NCBI RefSeq assembly: GCF_000430825.1
Contig: NZ_AUMT01000005.1
Location: forward strand, 186,001-250,000
DNA: 64,000 bases
Direction of reading: 5' to 3'
Origin: Chryseobacterium daeguense DSM 19388
GTDB lineage: Bacteria > Bacteroidota > Bacteroidia > Flavobacteriales > Weeksellaceae
The notes below the pieces were generated by a model. It was not told the DNA's origin. It saw only the letters and a program-made list of their open reading frames with translations, and searched no databases. How positions within the stretch are numbered: position 1 is the first letter of the stretch; the number at the start of each line of letters is the position of its first letter. Positions 34,880-43,721 of this stretch are shown one piece after another. The position numbers and the translations under genes were made by a program.

Positions 34880-35569
34880 CTATAAAACCAACTGCTTAAT
34901 AAACTCATCACTTTCAATGATTCCGTCTCGTAAAACAACGTTTCTTTTCGTTTGTGCGGCTACATCCGGCTCGTGGGTTACAACGATGATGGTTTTGCCT
35001 TCGTTATTGATATCCTGAAGAAGCTTCATAATATCGTGTGTTGTCTTAGAATCTAATGCTCCGGTAGGCTCATCCGCTAAAACCACTTTCGGGTCGGTAA
35101 TTAAAGCTCTTGCAATGGCCACCCTCTGCTTCTGCCCCCCGGAAAGCTCGTTCGGCAAATGGTTTGCCCATTGTGCAAGCCCTACTTTTTCAAGGTATTC
35201 CATCGCTTTCTGATTACGTTCTTTTCTTGGAACATTTTGATAATATAAAGGAAGAGCCACATTGTCCAGGGCTGTTTTATACCCGATCAGATTAAAAGAC
35301 TGGAAAATAAATCCCAGAAACTTACTTCTGTATTCCGCCGCCTTTACTTCAGATAAATGCTCAATGGGAACATTATCCAGCTCATAGATTCCGGAATCTT
35401 TTTCATCAAGAATACCTATAATATTAAGGAGGGTAGATTTTCCGGAACCGGAACTCCCCATGATTGAAACAAATTCACCTTCAGCGATATTAAGGTTAAT
35501 ACCCTTGAGAACGTGGAGCTTGCTTTTTCCCGTATCGTACGATTTATGTAAATCCTGAATTACTAACAT
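34880..35569 (-). CDS. ABC transporter ATP-binding protein (MacB/LolD type)
   Basis: A 229-aa ATPase with Walker A GSSGSGKSTLL near residue 38, the Q-loop FIFQSFNLI, the signature LSGGQKQRVAIARAL, Walker B VVLADEPTGALD and the H-loop VVTHEP. It powers the two permeases downstream. As first gene of the operon its promoter should lie in the 424-bp region shared with nrdB. Confidence 0.95.
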   Translation of the reverse strand: MLVIQDLHKSYDTGKSKLHVLKGINLNIAEGEFVSIMGSSGSGKSTLLNIIGILDEKDSGIYELDNVPIEHLSEVKAAEYRSKFLGFIFQSFNLIGYKTALDNVALPLYYQNVPRKERNQKAMEYLEKVGLAQWANHLPNELSGGQKQRVAIARALITDPKVVLADEPTGALDSKTTHDIMKLLQDINNEGKTIIVVTHEPDVAAQTKRNVVLRDGIIESDEFIKQLVL

Positions 35570-35993
35570 TAAGTGATGTATGTTTTATGAATAATAAGTA
35601 GATGATAATTTCAATTTGTTACAAGAATAAAAATTTCTTTAAATAAATTATTGTTTAACTATTTTATACCTAATTAATAGTACTTTACACAAAAGTGTTT
35701 AATTGTAAATTACTGATAACATCTATTTTTACATGATAATGCTGTGTAAGTCAATATCTAAGCGGTTTTCATGTAAATGTGGAAAACTTTTAAGGTTAAA
35801 ACTCAATCATTTAGTGTTTCACCCTTTTAAATACAGTTCTTGTTTTCTAACTTTGTACTTGCACATTACAAAAAATAAGAAGCATTTCTCAGTTGATAAC
35901 TTTTATTTATAAGTTGCAAATAATCAGATTGTTGAATATTTTTTGAACTTTATCCACATTGATCGATTTATTTAATTTTAAGACATTTTTAAT
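35570..35993. other. 424-bp divergent intergenic region (exporter ATPase / nrdB)
   Basis: A+T-rich region with no ORF. A full TAnnTTTG match, TAACTTTG, lies on the plus strand at 35848-35855 and could start nrdB with a leader near 130 nt. No tandem repeat and no convincing NrdR box pair was seen. The exporter promoter must also lie here but I cannot point to it. Confidence 0.5.
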
Positions 35994-36968
35994 ATGGGAA
36001 TTTTTGATAAAAGAGTAAGTTATAAGCCATTTGAATACCCTGAGGTTCTTCAATTTGTAGAAGCGATCAACAAATCATTCTGGGTGCACTCTGAAGTGGA
36101 CTTTACTGCAGATGTTCAGGATTTTCATTCACAGTTGGAACCGCACGAAAAACATGCTGTAAAAAATGCCCTCCTGGCGATTGCACAGATTGAGGTGTCC
36201 GTAAAGACATTCTGGGGAAACCTGTATAACCACATGCCAAAGCCGGAACTGAACGGTCTCGGAGCTACTTTTGCAGAATGTGAATTCCGTCATTCAGAGG
36301 CATATTCCCGCTTACTTGAGGTGTTGGGCTATAACGAAGAATTTACTCACGTTGTAGAAATTCCTTCCGTAAAAAAGAGAATCGATTTCCTTACCAATGT
36401 TCTTAAACATGCAAATTCCGCTACTCCGAAAGAGTACGTTTCATCTCTTTTATTATTCAGTATCCTGATTGAAAATGTTTCACTTTTCTCTCAGTTTGCC
36501 ATCATCCTTTCTTTCACAAGGTTTAAAGGATTCATGAAAAATGTTTCTAATATCATTGCATGGACTTCTGTAGATGAACAGATTCACGCTAATGCCGGAA
36601 TTTATTTAATCAACAAAATCAGAGAAGAGCAGCCGGAATTATTAACGGATTCTGACATTGAAGATATCTATACATTAGTGGACCAGTCGGTAGAGCTGGA
36701 AGGCGAAATCCTTGACTGGATCTTTGAATTGGGCGAACTAAGCGTTTTCTCAAAAGAAGATTTATTAAACTTCATGAAATACCGTGTAGATGACAGTTTA
36801 AAGAAAATCAACATGAACACAAGGTACAACGTAAGCCCTGAACAATACAGACCAATGGTTTGGTTCGAGGAAGAGGTTTTCGCGAATTCTATGGATGATT
36901 TCTTTGCAAAAAGACCGGTGGATTACACGAAGCACGATAAGAGTATTACGGCGAATGATTTATTTTAA
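35994..36968 (+). CDS. nrdB: Ribonucleotide reductase class I, beta subunit
   Basis: A 324-aa radical-generating subunit. Metal ligands are visible as E97-x2-H100 in CEFRHSEAY and SVDEQIHANAG further on, and Tyr104 stands four residues after His100, the position of the tyrosyl radical in class Ia enzymes. It supplies the radical for reduction of ribonucleotides by the alpha subunit encoded at 37423. A small unknown ORF separates the two. Confidence 0.96.
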   Translation: MGIFDKRVSYKPFEYPEVLQFVEAINKSFWVHSEVDFTADVQDFHSQLEPHEKHAVKNALLAIAQIEVSVKTFWGNLYNHMPKPELNGLGATFAECEFRHSEAYSRLLEVLGYNEEFTHVVEIPSVKKRIDFLTNVLKHANSATPKEYVSSLLLFSILIENVSLFSQFAIILSFTRFKGFMKNVSNIIAWTSVDEQIHANAGIYLINKIREEQPELLTDSDIEDIYTLVDQSVELEGEILDWIFELGELSVFSKEDLLNFMKYRVDDSLKKINMNTRYNVSPEQYRPMVWFEEEVFANSMDDFFAKRPVDYTKHDKSITANDLF

Positions 36969-36971
36969 ATT

Positions 36972-37316
36972 ATGAATAATTTAGAATACGCAAAACAACA
37001 ACTAAATCGTTTTTATCTTGATATTATTGAATCTCAAAGACTAAATCCGTCTTATCCTTTTATACAAAGTTATTCAGAAACTTTATTAAATTTAATTTCA
37101 TATTTAAGAGAAAATGATAAAGTAATGAGTAATAAATTACTTTCACTATGGATGGATGCGGATATTTTTAAAGCAGATATTCCTGGTGAATTGCATGATG
37201 ATTATAAAAAAAGAAATAAAAGATATCGTGAAAATTGGTTAAAACAAAAGAAAAAAATTGACACCATAACATCAGAGCTTTTCGATTATCTAAATGAAAT
37301 TCCTGATTTGCAATAA
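36972..37316 (+). CDS. Unknown 114-aa protein between nrdB and nrdA
   Basis: Starts 3 nt after the nrdB stop and so is translated from the same message. Predicted soluble and mostly helical with many Lys, Asn and Tyr residues; no motif recognised. Codon use is more A+T-rich than nrdB and nrdA (for example many AAA, TTA and AAT codons), which hints at later insertion into a nrdB-nrdA operon. Possible roles such as a small regulator or an immunity-type protein are guesses. Confidence 0.6.
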   Translation: MNNLEYAKQQLNRFYLDIIESQRLNPSYPFIQSYSETLLNLISYLRENDKVMSNKLLSLWMDADIFKADIPGELHDDYKKRNKRYRENWLKQKKKIDTITSELFDYLNEIPDLQ

Positions 37317-37375
37317 TGATTTGCAATAACAAAAACACGTTCTTTTTGGAGCTTACAAATAAAAATGCAAACAAA

Positions 37376-37404
37376 ATTCCTGAGCCTTAAAATCGCTCCG
37401 GAAT
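37376..37404 (+). promoter_or_regulatory. Hairpin upstream of nrdA
   Basis: ATTCCTGAGC (37376-37385) can pair with GCTCCGGAAT (37395-37404) with one G-U-type mismatch around a 9-nt loop, 18 nt before the nrdA ATG. No T run follows, so it is not a terminator. It could affect nrdA translation or mark an RNA processing point. Confidence 0.45.
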
Positions 37405-37422
37405 TCGAAAATATACAAACCT

Positions 37423-39081
37423 ATGGACGAACAAAATACAAATATATGGTGGCTCAATGAAGAGTCTGAGCAAATGCTGAACAGAGGCTATTTGCTGAAA
37501 GGGGAAACTGTAGAAGGAGCCATCGACAGGATTACCACTGCCGCTGCAAAAAGACTTTACAAACCAGAGCTTCAACCTGCTTTTAAAGAAATGATTACCA
37601 AAGGGTGGATCAGTTTCTCATCGCCGGTTTGGGCCAATATGGGGACTCAGAGAGGTCTTCCTATTTCTTGTTTTAACGTTCACATTCCGGACAGCATCGA
37701 GGGAATTACCCACAAAATGGGTGAAGTGATCATGCAGACTAAAATCGGGGGTGGAACTTCAGGATATTTCGGGGAACTTCGTAACAGAGGAACAGCGGTA
37801 ACAGACAACGGAAAATCTTCAGGAGCTGTTTCTTTTATGAAATTGTTTGACACAGCAATGGACGTTGTTTCTCAGGGCGGTGTAAGAAGAGGTGCTTTCG
37901 CAGCTTATCTTGATATCGACCACGGAGATATTGAAGAATTTTTATCCATTAAAGATATCGGAAGCCCGATCCAAAACCTGTTTACAGGAATCTGCGTTCC
38001 AGATTATTGGATGCAGGATATGATAGACGGAGATATGGAAAAACGTAAAATCTGGGCAAGAGTCTTGGAAAGCCGTCAGCAAAAAGGTCTTCCATATATT
38101 TTCTTCACAGATAACGTAAACAGAAATAAGCCACAGGTTTATAAAGACTTAGGCTTAACGGTAAATGCAAGTAACCTTTGCTCTGAAATCATGCTTCCTT
38201 CTTCTATGGAAGAATCTTTCATCTGCTGTTTATCATCTATGAACCTGGAATTGTATGACGAATGGAAAGATACCGGTGCCGTGAAATTAGCCATTTATTT
38301 CCTTGATGCCGTTTTATCAGAATTTATTGACAAAACAGAAGGAAATTATTACCTTCAGGGAGCAAGAAACTTCGCCATGCGTCACAGAGCGCTTGGACTG
38401 GGAGTTTTAGGATATCACTCTTATTTGCAGAAAAATATGATCCCGTTTGAAAGTTTTGAAGCCACTCAATTCAACGCGAGAGCTTTCAGACACATCAAAG
38501 AGCAGGCAGAACAGGCTTCAAGAGAATTAGCCAATATCTACGGTGAACCGGAATTGCTGAAAGGTTATGGATTAAGAAATACCACGACTATGGCTATCGC
38601 TCCTACGACTTCAAGTTCTGCAATTTTGGGACAGACTTCTCCGGGAATCGAGCCGTTTGCTTCTAACTACTATAAAGCTGGTCTTGCAAAAGGAAACTTT
38701 ATGCGTAAGAATAAATACTTAGCAAAATTATTAGAGGAAAAAGGTCTTGACAATGAAGAAACATGGAGAACAATCATGCTGAACCATGGTTCTGTACAGC
38801 ACTTAAAAGAATTGACCGAAGAAGAAAAAGCAGTATTCAAAACATTTAAAGAGATTTCTCCGATGGAGATTATTTCTCAGGCTGCCCAAAGACAGCAGTA
38901 TATCGATCAGGCACAGTCATTAAACCTGCAGATTCCTTCTACAATGCCTGTAAAAGACGTAAATTACCTTTACATAGAAGCCTGGAAAAAAGGAGTAAAA
39001 ACCCTTTATTATCAAAGAAGTTCTTCTGTTTCTAAAGAAATGATGGTAAACTTTGTTACCTGCTCATCTTGTGAAGCTTAA
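37423..39081 (+). CDS. nrdA: Ribonucleotide reductase class I, alpha subunit without ATP-cone
   Basis: The 552-aa catalytic subunit begins directly with the ten-stranded barrel region and lacks the N-terminal ATP-cone that gives overall activity control in E. coli NrdA. Active-site elements are seen as SCFNVH (redox Cys), NLCSEIMLPSS (Cys and Glu), FICCLSSMNLE, and the C-terminal swinging-arm pair CSSC. It reduces ribonucleoside diphosphates together with NrdB. A perfect terminator lies about 40 nt downstream. Confidence 0.96.
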   Translation: MDEQNTNIWWLNEESEQMLNRGYLLKGETVEGAIDRITTAAAKRLYKPELQPAFKEMITKGWISFSSPVWANMGTQRGLPISCFNVHIPDSIEGITHKMGEVIMQTKIGGGTSGYFGELRNRGTAVTDNGKSSGAVSFMKLFDTAMDVVSQGGVRRGAFAAYLDIDHGDIEEFLSIKDIGSPIQNLFTGICVPDYWMQDMIDGDMEKRKIWARVLESRQQKGLPYIFFTDNVNRNKPQVYKDLGLTVNASNLCSEIMLPSSMEESFICCLSSMNLELYDEWKDTGAVKLAIYFLDAVLSEFIDKTEGNYYLQGARNFAMRHRALGLGVLGYHSYLQKNMIPFESFEATQFNARAFRHIKEQAEQASRELANIYGEPELLKGYGLRNTTTMAIAPTTSSSAILGQTSPGIEPFASNYYKAGLAKGNFMRKNKYLAKLLEEKGLDNEETWRTIMLNHGSVQHLKELTEEEKAVFKTFKEISPMEIISQAAQRQQYIDQAQSLNLQIPSTMPVKDVNYLYIEAWKKGVKTLYYQRSSSVSKEMMVNFVTCSSCEA

Positions 39082-39118
39082 GGATTCCCAAATAATAAAC
39101 ATCAACATATTCATTAAA

Positions 39119-39146
39119 GCACGCTTTTTAAAGCGTGTTTTTTTTA
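39119..39146 (+). terminator. Rho-independent terminator of the nrd operon
   Basis: CACGCTTT pairs perfectly with AAAGCGTG around TT and is followed by eight T. The T run merges into the -7 element TATATTTG (39145-39152) that may serve the next gene. Confidence 0.9.
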
Positions 39147-39184
39147 TATTTGTTTAAATGTTTAATGCCTAAAAAACTTCAAAT

Positions 39185-40075
39185 ATGAAATTCGGACAAG
39201 TAGAAGATCCCTCGAAAATAGATTTTACATTACCTAAAGATCATCCAAGAACAAAAGAAATTTTAAAACAGAACAAAAAAGGCTTGGAAAATATCTCAAT
39301 AGGATGTGCAAAATGGAATAAAACCGACCTCAAAGGATTTTACCCAAAGGGAACGAAGGACGAACTGGCATATTATTCAACACAATTCAATTCCATTGAG
39401 CTGAACGCTACTTTCTACGGAATGCCCACTCCTGAGCAGGTCCAGACATGGAAGGAAAAAACCCCGGCAGATTTTAAATTTTTCCCGAAAATAACCAATA
39501 CAGTCTCCCATTTCAGAAGGCTTTTGAATATTGAAGATGTTGTGACTCAATTTGCAACGGCCGTTTTGAATTTTGACCAAAAATTAGGAATGGTTTTCCT
39601 GCAGCTTCACGATAATTTTAAACCAAAGGATTACGAAAGGCTTGAAAAATTTGTAAAAGACTGGCCAAAAGAAGTTCCTTTAGCTATTGAGCTCAGAAAT
39701 ACGGAATGGTTTACGGACGAAGATATTTTCAACACAACCTGTGACCTTTTTGAAGCCCATAATATCACAAATATCATTGTAGATACCGCAGGAAGAAGGG
39801 ATATGCTTCACATGCGCCTCACAACTCCCAATGCATTCATCCGATATGTGGGAGCCAATGCAGAAAGTGATTATGCCCGTCTCGATGACTGGATGGAGCG
39901 CCTCGCTAAATGGAAAGACGAGGGCCTTCAAAACATCTACTTTTTTGTACATCAGAATATTGAAAAAGCATCTCCGTTATTGTCTGCTTATTTCATCAAA
40001 AAAATGAACGAAGAGTGGAAAACCGACATCCATATCCCTAAAATGGGAACTGATGTTACGGGAACATTATTTTAA
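39185..40075 (+). CDS. DUF72 domain-containing protein (YecE-like)
   Basis: A 296-aa TIM-barrel-like protein of the DUF72/YecE family. Family stretches are ISIGCAKWN, YYSTQFNSIELNATFYGMP, FKFFPKITNTVSHFRRL, and LGMVFLQLHDNFKPK. No activity is established for the family. The extra N-terminal 35 residues (KFGQVEDPSKIDFTLPKDH) are a common addition in Bacteroidetes as far as I recall. A -7 element TATATTTG lies at 39145-39152. Confidence 0.88.
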   Translation: MKFGQVEDPSKIDFTLPKDHPRTKEILKQNKKGLENISIGCAKWNKTDLKGFYPKGTKDELAYYSTQFNSIELNATFYGMPTPEQVQTWKEKTPADFKFFPKITNTVSHFRRLLNIEDVVTQFATAVLNFDQKLGMVFLQLHDNFKPKDYERLEKFVKDWPKEVPLAIELRNTEWFTDEDIFNTTCDLFEAHNITNIIVDTAGRRDMLHMRLTTPNAFIRYVGANAESDYARLDDWMERLAKWKDEGLQNIYFFVHQNIEKASPLLSAYFIKKMNEEWKTDIHIPKMGTDVTGTLF

Positions 40076-40240
40076 TGTTAATAAATTTTTATCTCAATAA
40101 ATTAAATATAAAATCAAATTATCATAAAAAATACGATTTTAATAAAAATAATTCACCTTTATACCCAATAAAAAAAAATACTCACAATATTTCTTTTATA
40201 TTCCAAAATTAGTTAAATTAGAAAGTATCATATTATACAA

Positions 40241-40498
40241 ATGTTGAACTCTCAAAAAAACACTGAAATGGAAAAGGAAATTTGTACCATCAGTATCACC
40301 TCCAGCTGGCTGGGTGATGCATATACTTTTTATGAAGATGATAAAATAAAAAGGGTATATGACAATAACAGCCTTAGCTCTGATGTTACAGAATGGCTGG
40401 AACCTAAGCAAATAAGCAAACAAAATAAAGACAAGCTTATCAGAAACTGCCCGGAAGAATTTAAGGAAAGGATCATGCTTATTCTTGATTATCCTTAA
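40241..40498 (+). CDS. Small hypothetical protein
   Basis: An 85-aa reading frame; a second Met at codon 10 (MEKEICTISITSSWLG) is an equally good start. The sequence predicts a small soluble alpha/beta domain with WLGDAYTFYEDDKIKRVYD. No homology recognised. It follows a 165-bp A+T-rich gap and faces the gene at 40542, with a terminator between. Confidence 0.5.
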   Translation: MLNSQKNTEMEKEICTISITSSWLGDAYTFYEDDKIKRVYDNNSLSSDVTEWLEPKQISKQNKDKLIRNCPEEFKERIMLILDYP

Positions 40499-40514
40499 TT
40501 ATTCATTAGCCGTA

Positions 40515-40543
40515 AAAATCCCTATTGGTAATAAGTAGGGATT
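40515..40543 (-). terminator. Terminator between convergent small genes
   Basis: AATCCCTA pairs with TAGGGATT; the minus-strand side is followed by TTTTTACGG. The stem overlaps the stop codon of the minus-strand gene at 40542. Confidence 0.65.
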
Positions 40544-41135
40544 ATCTTCTTTTTCTGATCAATAAGGCCAGATTGAGAAACAGGAGCAGAAAATCCAGCG
40601 TTACCCAGATTCCTACTTTTATATTTTCATAATTGTAAGCTTCCACCTGCTTTTTTGCAATATCAGAAAGCTTTACACTCTGGTTAATATAATTTTGGAC
40701 TTCAATGATCTGATCAATATTTTTGTTCGGAACAGAATGCTGTGAAAAATAGACAAGATTTTTCTTACCCAGATAACCGACAATCCAGTATTCGTCGGAT
40801 TTTTCCATTGCTAGGTATTCTATTCTGTAGTATTCCGGCCGTATCTTTCCGATATGCTTAGTTTCAATGGCTTTATTCGCTTCAGGATTGTTAATATTAA
40901 TCACATAAAAATCCAAAGGCTGCGGAAGCTTATTAATCACCTGCAAGGCAACAGAATTTTCTACAATACCTACCGCACTTCTTTTAATAAACCAATATGT
41001 AAAAAATGAGATTGAAAAAACCAGCGTGATAATTCTGAATATTTTTGCCCATTCAGCACCTTTTCCCTTTTTTATTTTAGACAAAATAAGAGAAAAGACC
41101 AACGCCCAGAAAATAAGCAAAATCACAAATACCAT
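40542..41135 (-). CDS. Hypothetical membrane protein
   Basis: A 197-aa protein with two N-terminal membrane helices (VFVILLIFWALVFSLILS and IFRIITLVFSISFFTYWFI), a mainly extracytoplasmic middle domain of about 100 residues, and a C-terminal helix (VGIWVTLDFLLLFLNLALLI) followed by basic residues RKRR. No family recognised. Transcribed away from the HD-domain gene region in the same direction. Confidence 0.6.
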   Translation of the reverse strand: MVFVILLIFWALVFSLILSKIKKGKGAEWAKIFRIITLVFSISFFTYWFIKRSAVGIVENSVALQVINKLPQPLDFYVININNPEANKAIETKHIGKIRPEYYRIEYLAMEKSDEYWIVGYLGKKNLVYFSQHSVPNKNIDQIIEVQNYINQSVKLSDIAKKQVEAYNYENIKVGIWVTLDFLLLFLNLALLIRKRR

Positions 41136-41175
41136 GTTGCAAAGATACTGTTTTTAAGAAAGTTTTACAGGGATG

Positions 41176-41820
41176 CTAATCAACATTCCATTCTTTATAA
41201 AACTGATCGAGAAATTTCAGCATAAAATCATGTCTCTGTCCTGCTATTTCTTTGCCTTTTTCGGTATTCATAAGATCTTTAAGCAGCAACAGTTTCTCGT
41301 AAAAATGGTTGATGGTGGTTCCGTTTGATTTCTTGTATTCTTCTTTGGGCATATTGAGTTTTGGCTCAATATTCGGGTCATACATCGGGTTATTCTTGTA
41401 GCCACCAAAGTTGAAGGTTCTCCCGATACCGATAGCTCCTATCGCGTCAATCCTGTCGGCATCCTGAACGATTTTCAACTCAACGGGCAGGTTTTCCGGC
41501 ACCTCTCCCCTGTTTTTAAATGAAATATTTTTGATGATAAACAAAACCTGCTCAATTAGCTCTTCCGAAGCATCCTGGCTTTCTAAAAAGTCACGGGAAA
41601 CCTGTAATGCAATGGTTTCATCGCCATGATGAAATTTAGGATCTGCAATATCATGCAGCAGGGCCGCCAATTCTACGACTTCCTGATTACATTCTTCTGT
41701 TTCAGCGATTTTTTTTGACAGTTTCCAGACTCTTTCGATATGGAACCAATCGTGTCCCGCTTCTGCACCTTCCAGTTTTTCTTTTACAAATTCTACCGTA
41801 TTGTTTATCAAATTCTTCAT
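41176..41820 (-). CDS. HD domain-containing phosphohydrolase
   Basis: A 214-aa helical metal-dependent phosphohydrolase. HDWFHIERV gives the first His, LAALLHDIADPKFHHGD the His-Asp doublet, and VQDADRIDAIGAIGIGR a conserved Asp in this YedJ-like subgroup. Substrate is unknown; nucleotides are likely for the superfamily. It starts next to the stop of the alpha/beta hydrolase gene, so both are co-transcribed. Confidence 0.85.
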   Translation of the reverse strand: MKNLINNTVEFVKEKLEGAEAGHDWFHIERVWKLSKKIAETEECNQEVVELAALLHDIADPKFHHGDETIALQVSRDFLESQDASEELIEQVLFIIKNISFKNRGEVPENLPVELKIVQDADRIDAIGAIGIGRTFNFGGYKNNPMYDPNIEPKLNMPKEEYKKSNGTTINHFYEKLLLLKDLMNTEKGKEIAGQRHDFMLKFLDQFYKEWNVD

Positions 41821-42660
41821 TTATATCAATTCATTTAAAATAATATTCCAGAGCTTCTTATTATAGCTTCTAAAAAAATTTATATGCCCTATTTCACCCT
41901 TCTCCGACTCTGATGTTTTAATTAATCTGTAAGTAGGCTTAAGATTAGGGTATGTATCGTTCAGAAGGCTTTTTACTCCTTTTTCAGTGAGCCAGACATC
42001 ATCTTCAGCCCGGATCACAAATACTTTTTGGGTTAAATTTTTAGAATAATCATCAATTTTCTCAAGCAGGCCATTGGTTGATTTCCTGTTTAAAATTAAG
42101 GTTCTCCAGTCAAATGCACAATTTTTTGGAAGACTTTCTCCAAGTCCAAACCAATTTGCCGGGAAATAGCCTAACAATCCGGTAGTTATCGGCTGAACGA
42201 TTCCGAAACCTAAATAAGCTTCAATTTTTGTTCTGAATTTTAAATTTCCTACAAAAGCATTCTGGGTTCCTACAAATACAAATTCCTGAAACATTTCTGA
42301 ATCTTTATTCATCCCTAAAATCAAGGCGCCCACAGAATGGCCGAGACAGAACTTCTGATAATCCTCAAAATTTGTTTTAATGTAATCCGTCAAAGCTTTA
42401 TAATCCTCAGCGCCCCAGCTTCTCATGGAAGCATTGATGCTTTTCCTGTTTTGGGGTTTGGAAAGCCCTATTCCATGATAATCGTAGGTAAGGACCGTAA
42501 ATCCGTTTTCAGAAAAATACCGGGCGAATGAAAAGTAAACCTGCTGTTTTACACCAGTGGCAGAATTGATGAGCAATAGTTTATCATTCTTCTTTTCAGG
42601 TGAAAAAAGATGAGCGGTAATCGATACGCCGCTTTGATTGATAAGGGTCAGCTTTTCCAT
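41821..42660 (-). CDS. Alpha/beta hydrolase
   Basis: A 279-aa serine hydrolase fold protein. The nucleophile elbow is GHSVGALIL, the oxyanion-hole side has NSATGVKQQVY, and VIRAEDDVWLTEKGV carries a probable acid residue, with a His in EIGHINFFR. This layout matches YheT-like or esterase-like families with broad substrates; the true substrate is unknown. First gene of a pair with the HD protein. Confidence 0.82.
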   Translation of the reverse strand: MEKLTLINQSGVSITAHLFSPEKKNDKLLLINSATGVKQQVYFSFARYFSENGFTVLTYDYHGIGLSKPQNRKSINASMRSWGAEDYKALTDYIKTNFEDYQKFCLGHSVGALILGMNKDSEMFQEFVFVGTQNAFVGNLKFRTKIEAYLGFGIVQPITTGLLGYFPANWFGLGESLPKNCAFDWRTLILNRKSTNGLLEKIDDYSKNLTQKVFVIRAEDDVWLTEKGVKSLLNDTYPNLKPTYRLIKTSESEKGEIGHINFFRSYNKKLWNIILNELI

Positions 42661-42668
42661 GAATAAAG

Positions 42669-42692
42669 AAAAAATCCACTATAAAAGTGGAA
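42669..42692 (-). terminator. Terminator of the PfkB kinase gene
   Basis: TCCACT pairs with AGTGGA around a 5-nt loop and on the minus strand is followed by TTTTTTC. It lies about 55 nt after the kinase stop. Confidence 0.65.
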
Positions 42693-42747
42693 ATTTTAGT
42701 TTGTATTTCAAGTATCGTTCTTATACTTTCGATATGTAGCAAATAGC

Positions 42748-43638
42748 TTATGAGAAGAAATCTGAAACTCTCGGAAGACCCGTCTGAGATCCTTTTTTAC
42801 CGGAAACCCTTGCCGAAACTTCATTCCCGAATCTTACACATTCTTCGATTGGGTTCTTATGGCACAGCGCAATGGCAAAACCGGCTGTGAAGGCATCCCC
42901 CATCCCCATTTTGTAGACTGTTTTATCTTTATCGTTTCTGCAGTATTTCATTTCTGTCCCATCAAAATAAATGGTAGAATTCACATCATCCCTTACAAAA
43001 ACTTTATTGAAATATTTTTTAAGAATTTCTTCCCGCTGTTCTTCTCCAAAAACTATTTCCAGCTCACTGCTTTTTACTATGATAAAATCCACATCTTCCA
43101 GGATATCATGATCAAGCGGCTGTGCTGGTGAGGCATAAAGACCTACCTTTTTACCATATTTTTTTGCTTTTTTAATGGTATATTCTATCACTTTCATTGA
43201 AACTTCAAGCTGAAGAAGAACCATATCTGCTGTGTGAAAATATTTGTCGGCCGCTTCTACATGCTCAATGCTTAAATAGTTGTTTGCGGCAGGAACTACC
43301 ACTATTGCCGCACTTCCATCTGACGTGGTTACATAAGCTGTTCCTGTTGCTTCCTGATCGGTTTCGAAAACAAAGCCTACATTTACATTTTCACTGACCA
43401 TGTTTCTCATGATCTGCTGGCCCAGAGGATCCATACCTACGCAGCCTATAAAATAAACACTTGCTCCCAATCTGGCAGCTCCCACGGCCTGATTGGCCCC
43501 TTTACCTCCGAAATAGCTTTCAGAATTCCGGGCGATAACAGTTTCGTTGACAAATGGAACTTTTTCCGTTTCAAGGACAAGATCGATGGAAGAGCTTCCT
43601 ACAACGATGATTTTCGGCTGTTCTGATGAGAAATTCAT
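42748..43638 (-). CDS. rbsK: PfkB family carbohydrate kinase (ribokinase-like)
   Basis: A 296-aa sugar kinase. The N-terminal PfkB signature is ARNSESYFGGKGANQAVGAARLG, and the C-terminal signature with catalytic Asp is YKMGMGDAFTAGFAIAL. The N-terminal VVGSSSIDLVLETEKVP is typical of ribokinase. No ribose transport or nucleosidase genes are adjacent, so ribose is only the most likely substrate. A -7 element lies at 43676-43683. Confidence 0.82.
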   Translation of the reverse strand: MNFSSEQPKIIVVGSSSIDLVLETEKVPFVNETVIARNSESYFGGKGANQAVGAARLGASVYFIGCVGMDPLGQQIMRNMVSENVNVGFVFETDQEATGTAYVTTSDGSAAIVVVPAANNYLSIEHVEAADKYFHTADMVLLQLEVSMKVIEYTIKKAKKYGKKVGLYASPAQPLDHDILEDVDFIIVKSSELEIVFGEEQREEILKKYFNKVFVRDDVNSTIYFDGTEMKYCRNDKDKTVYKMGMGDAFTAGFAIALCHKNPIEECVRFGNEVSARVSGKKGSQTGLPRVSDFFS

Positions 43639-43675
43639 TGTGTTTTGATTAGTTTTAATATTGTGTTGATTTGGA

Positions 43676-43683
43676 CAAATTTA
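43676..43683 (-). promoter_or_regulatory. Putative -7 promoter element of the PfkB kinase gene
   Basis: TAAATTTG on the minus strand, a full TAnnTTTG match 38 nt before the start codon. Confidence 0.4.
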
Positions 43684-43721
43684 TAATAAGGATGGACTGT
43701 TTCAAATATAATTAACTTTAA

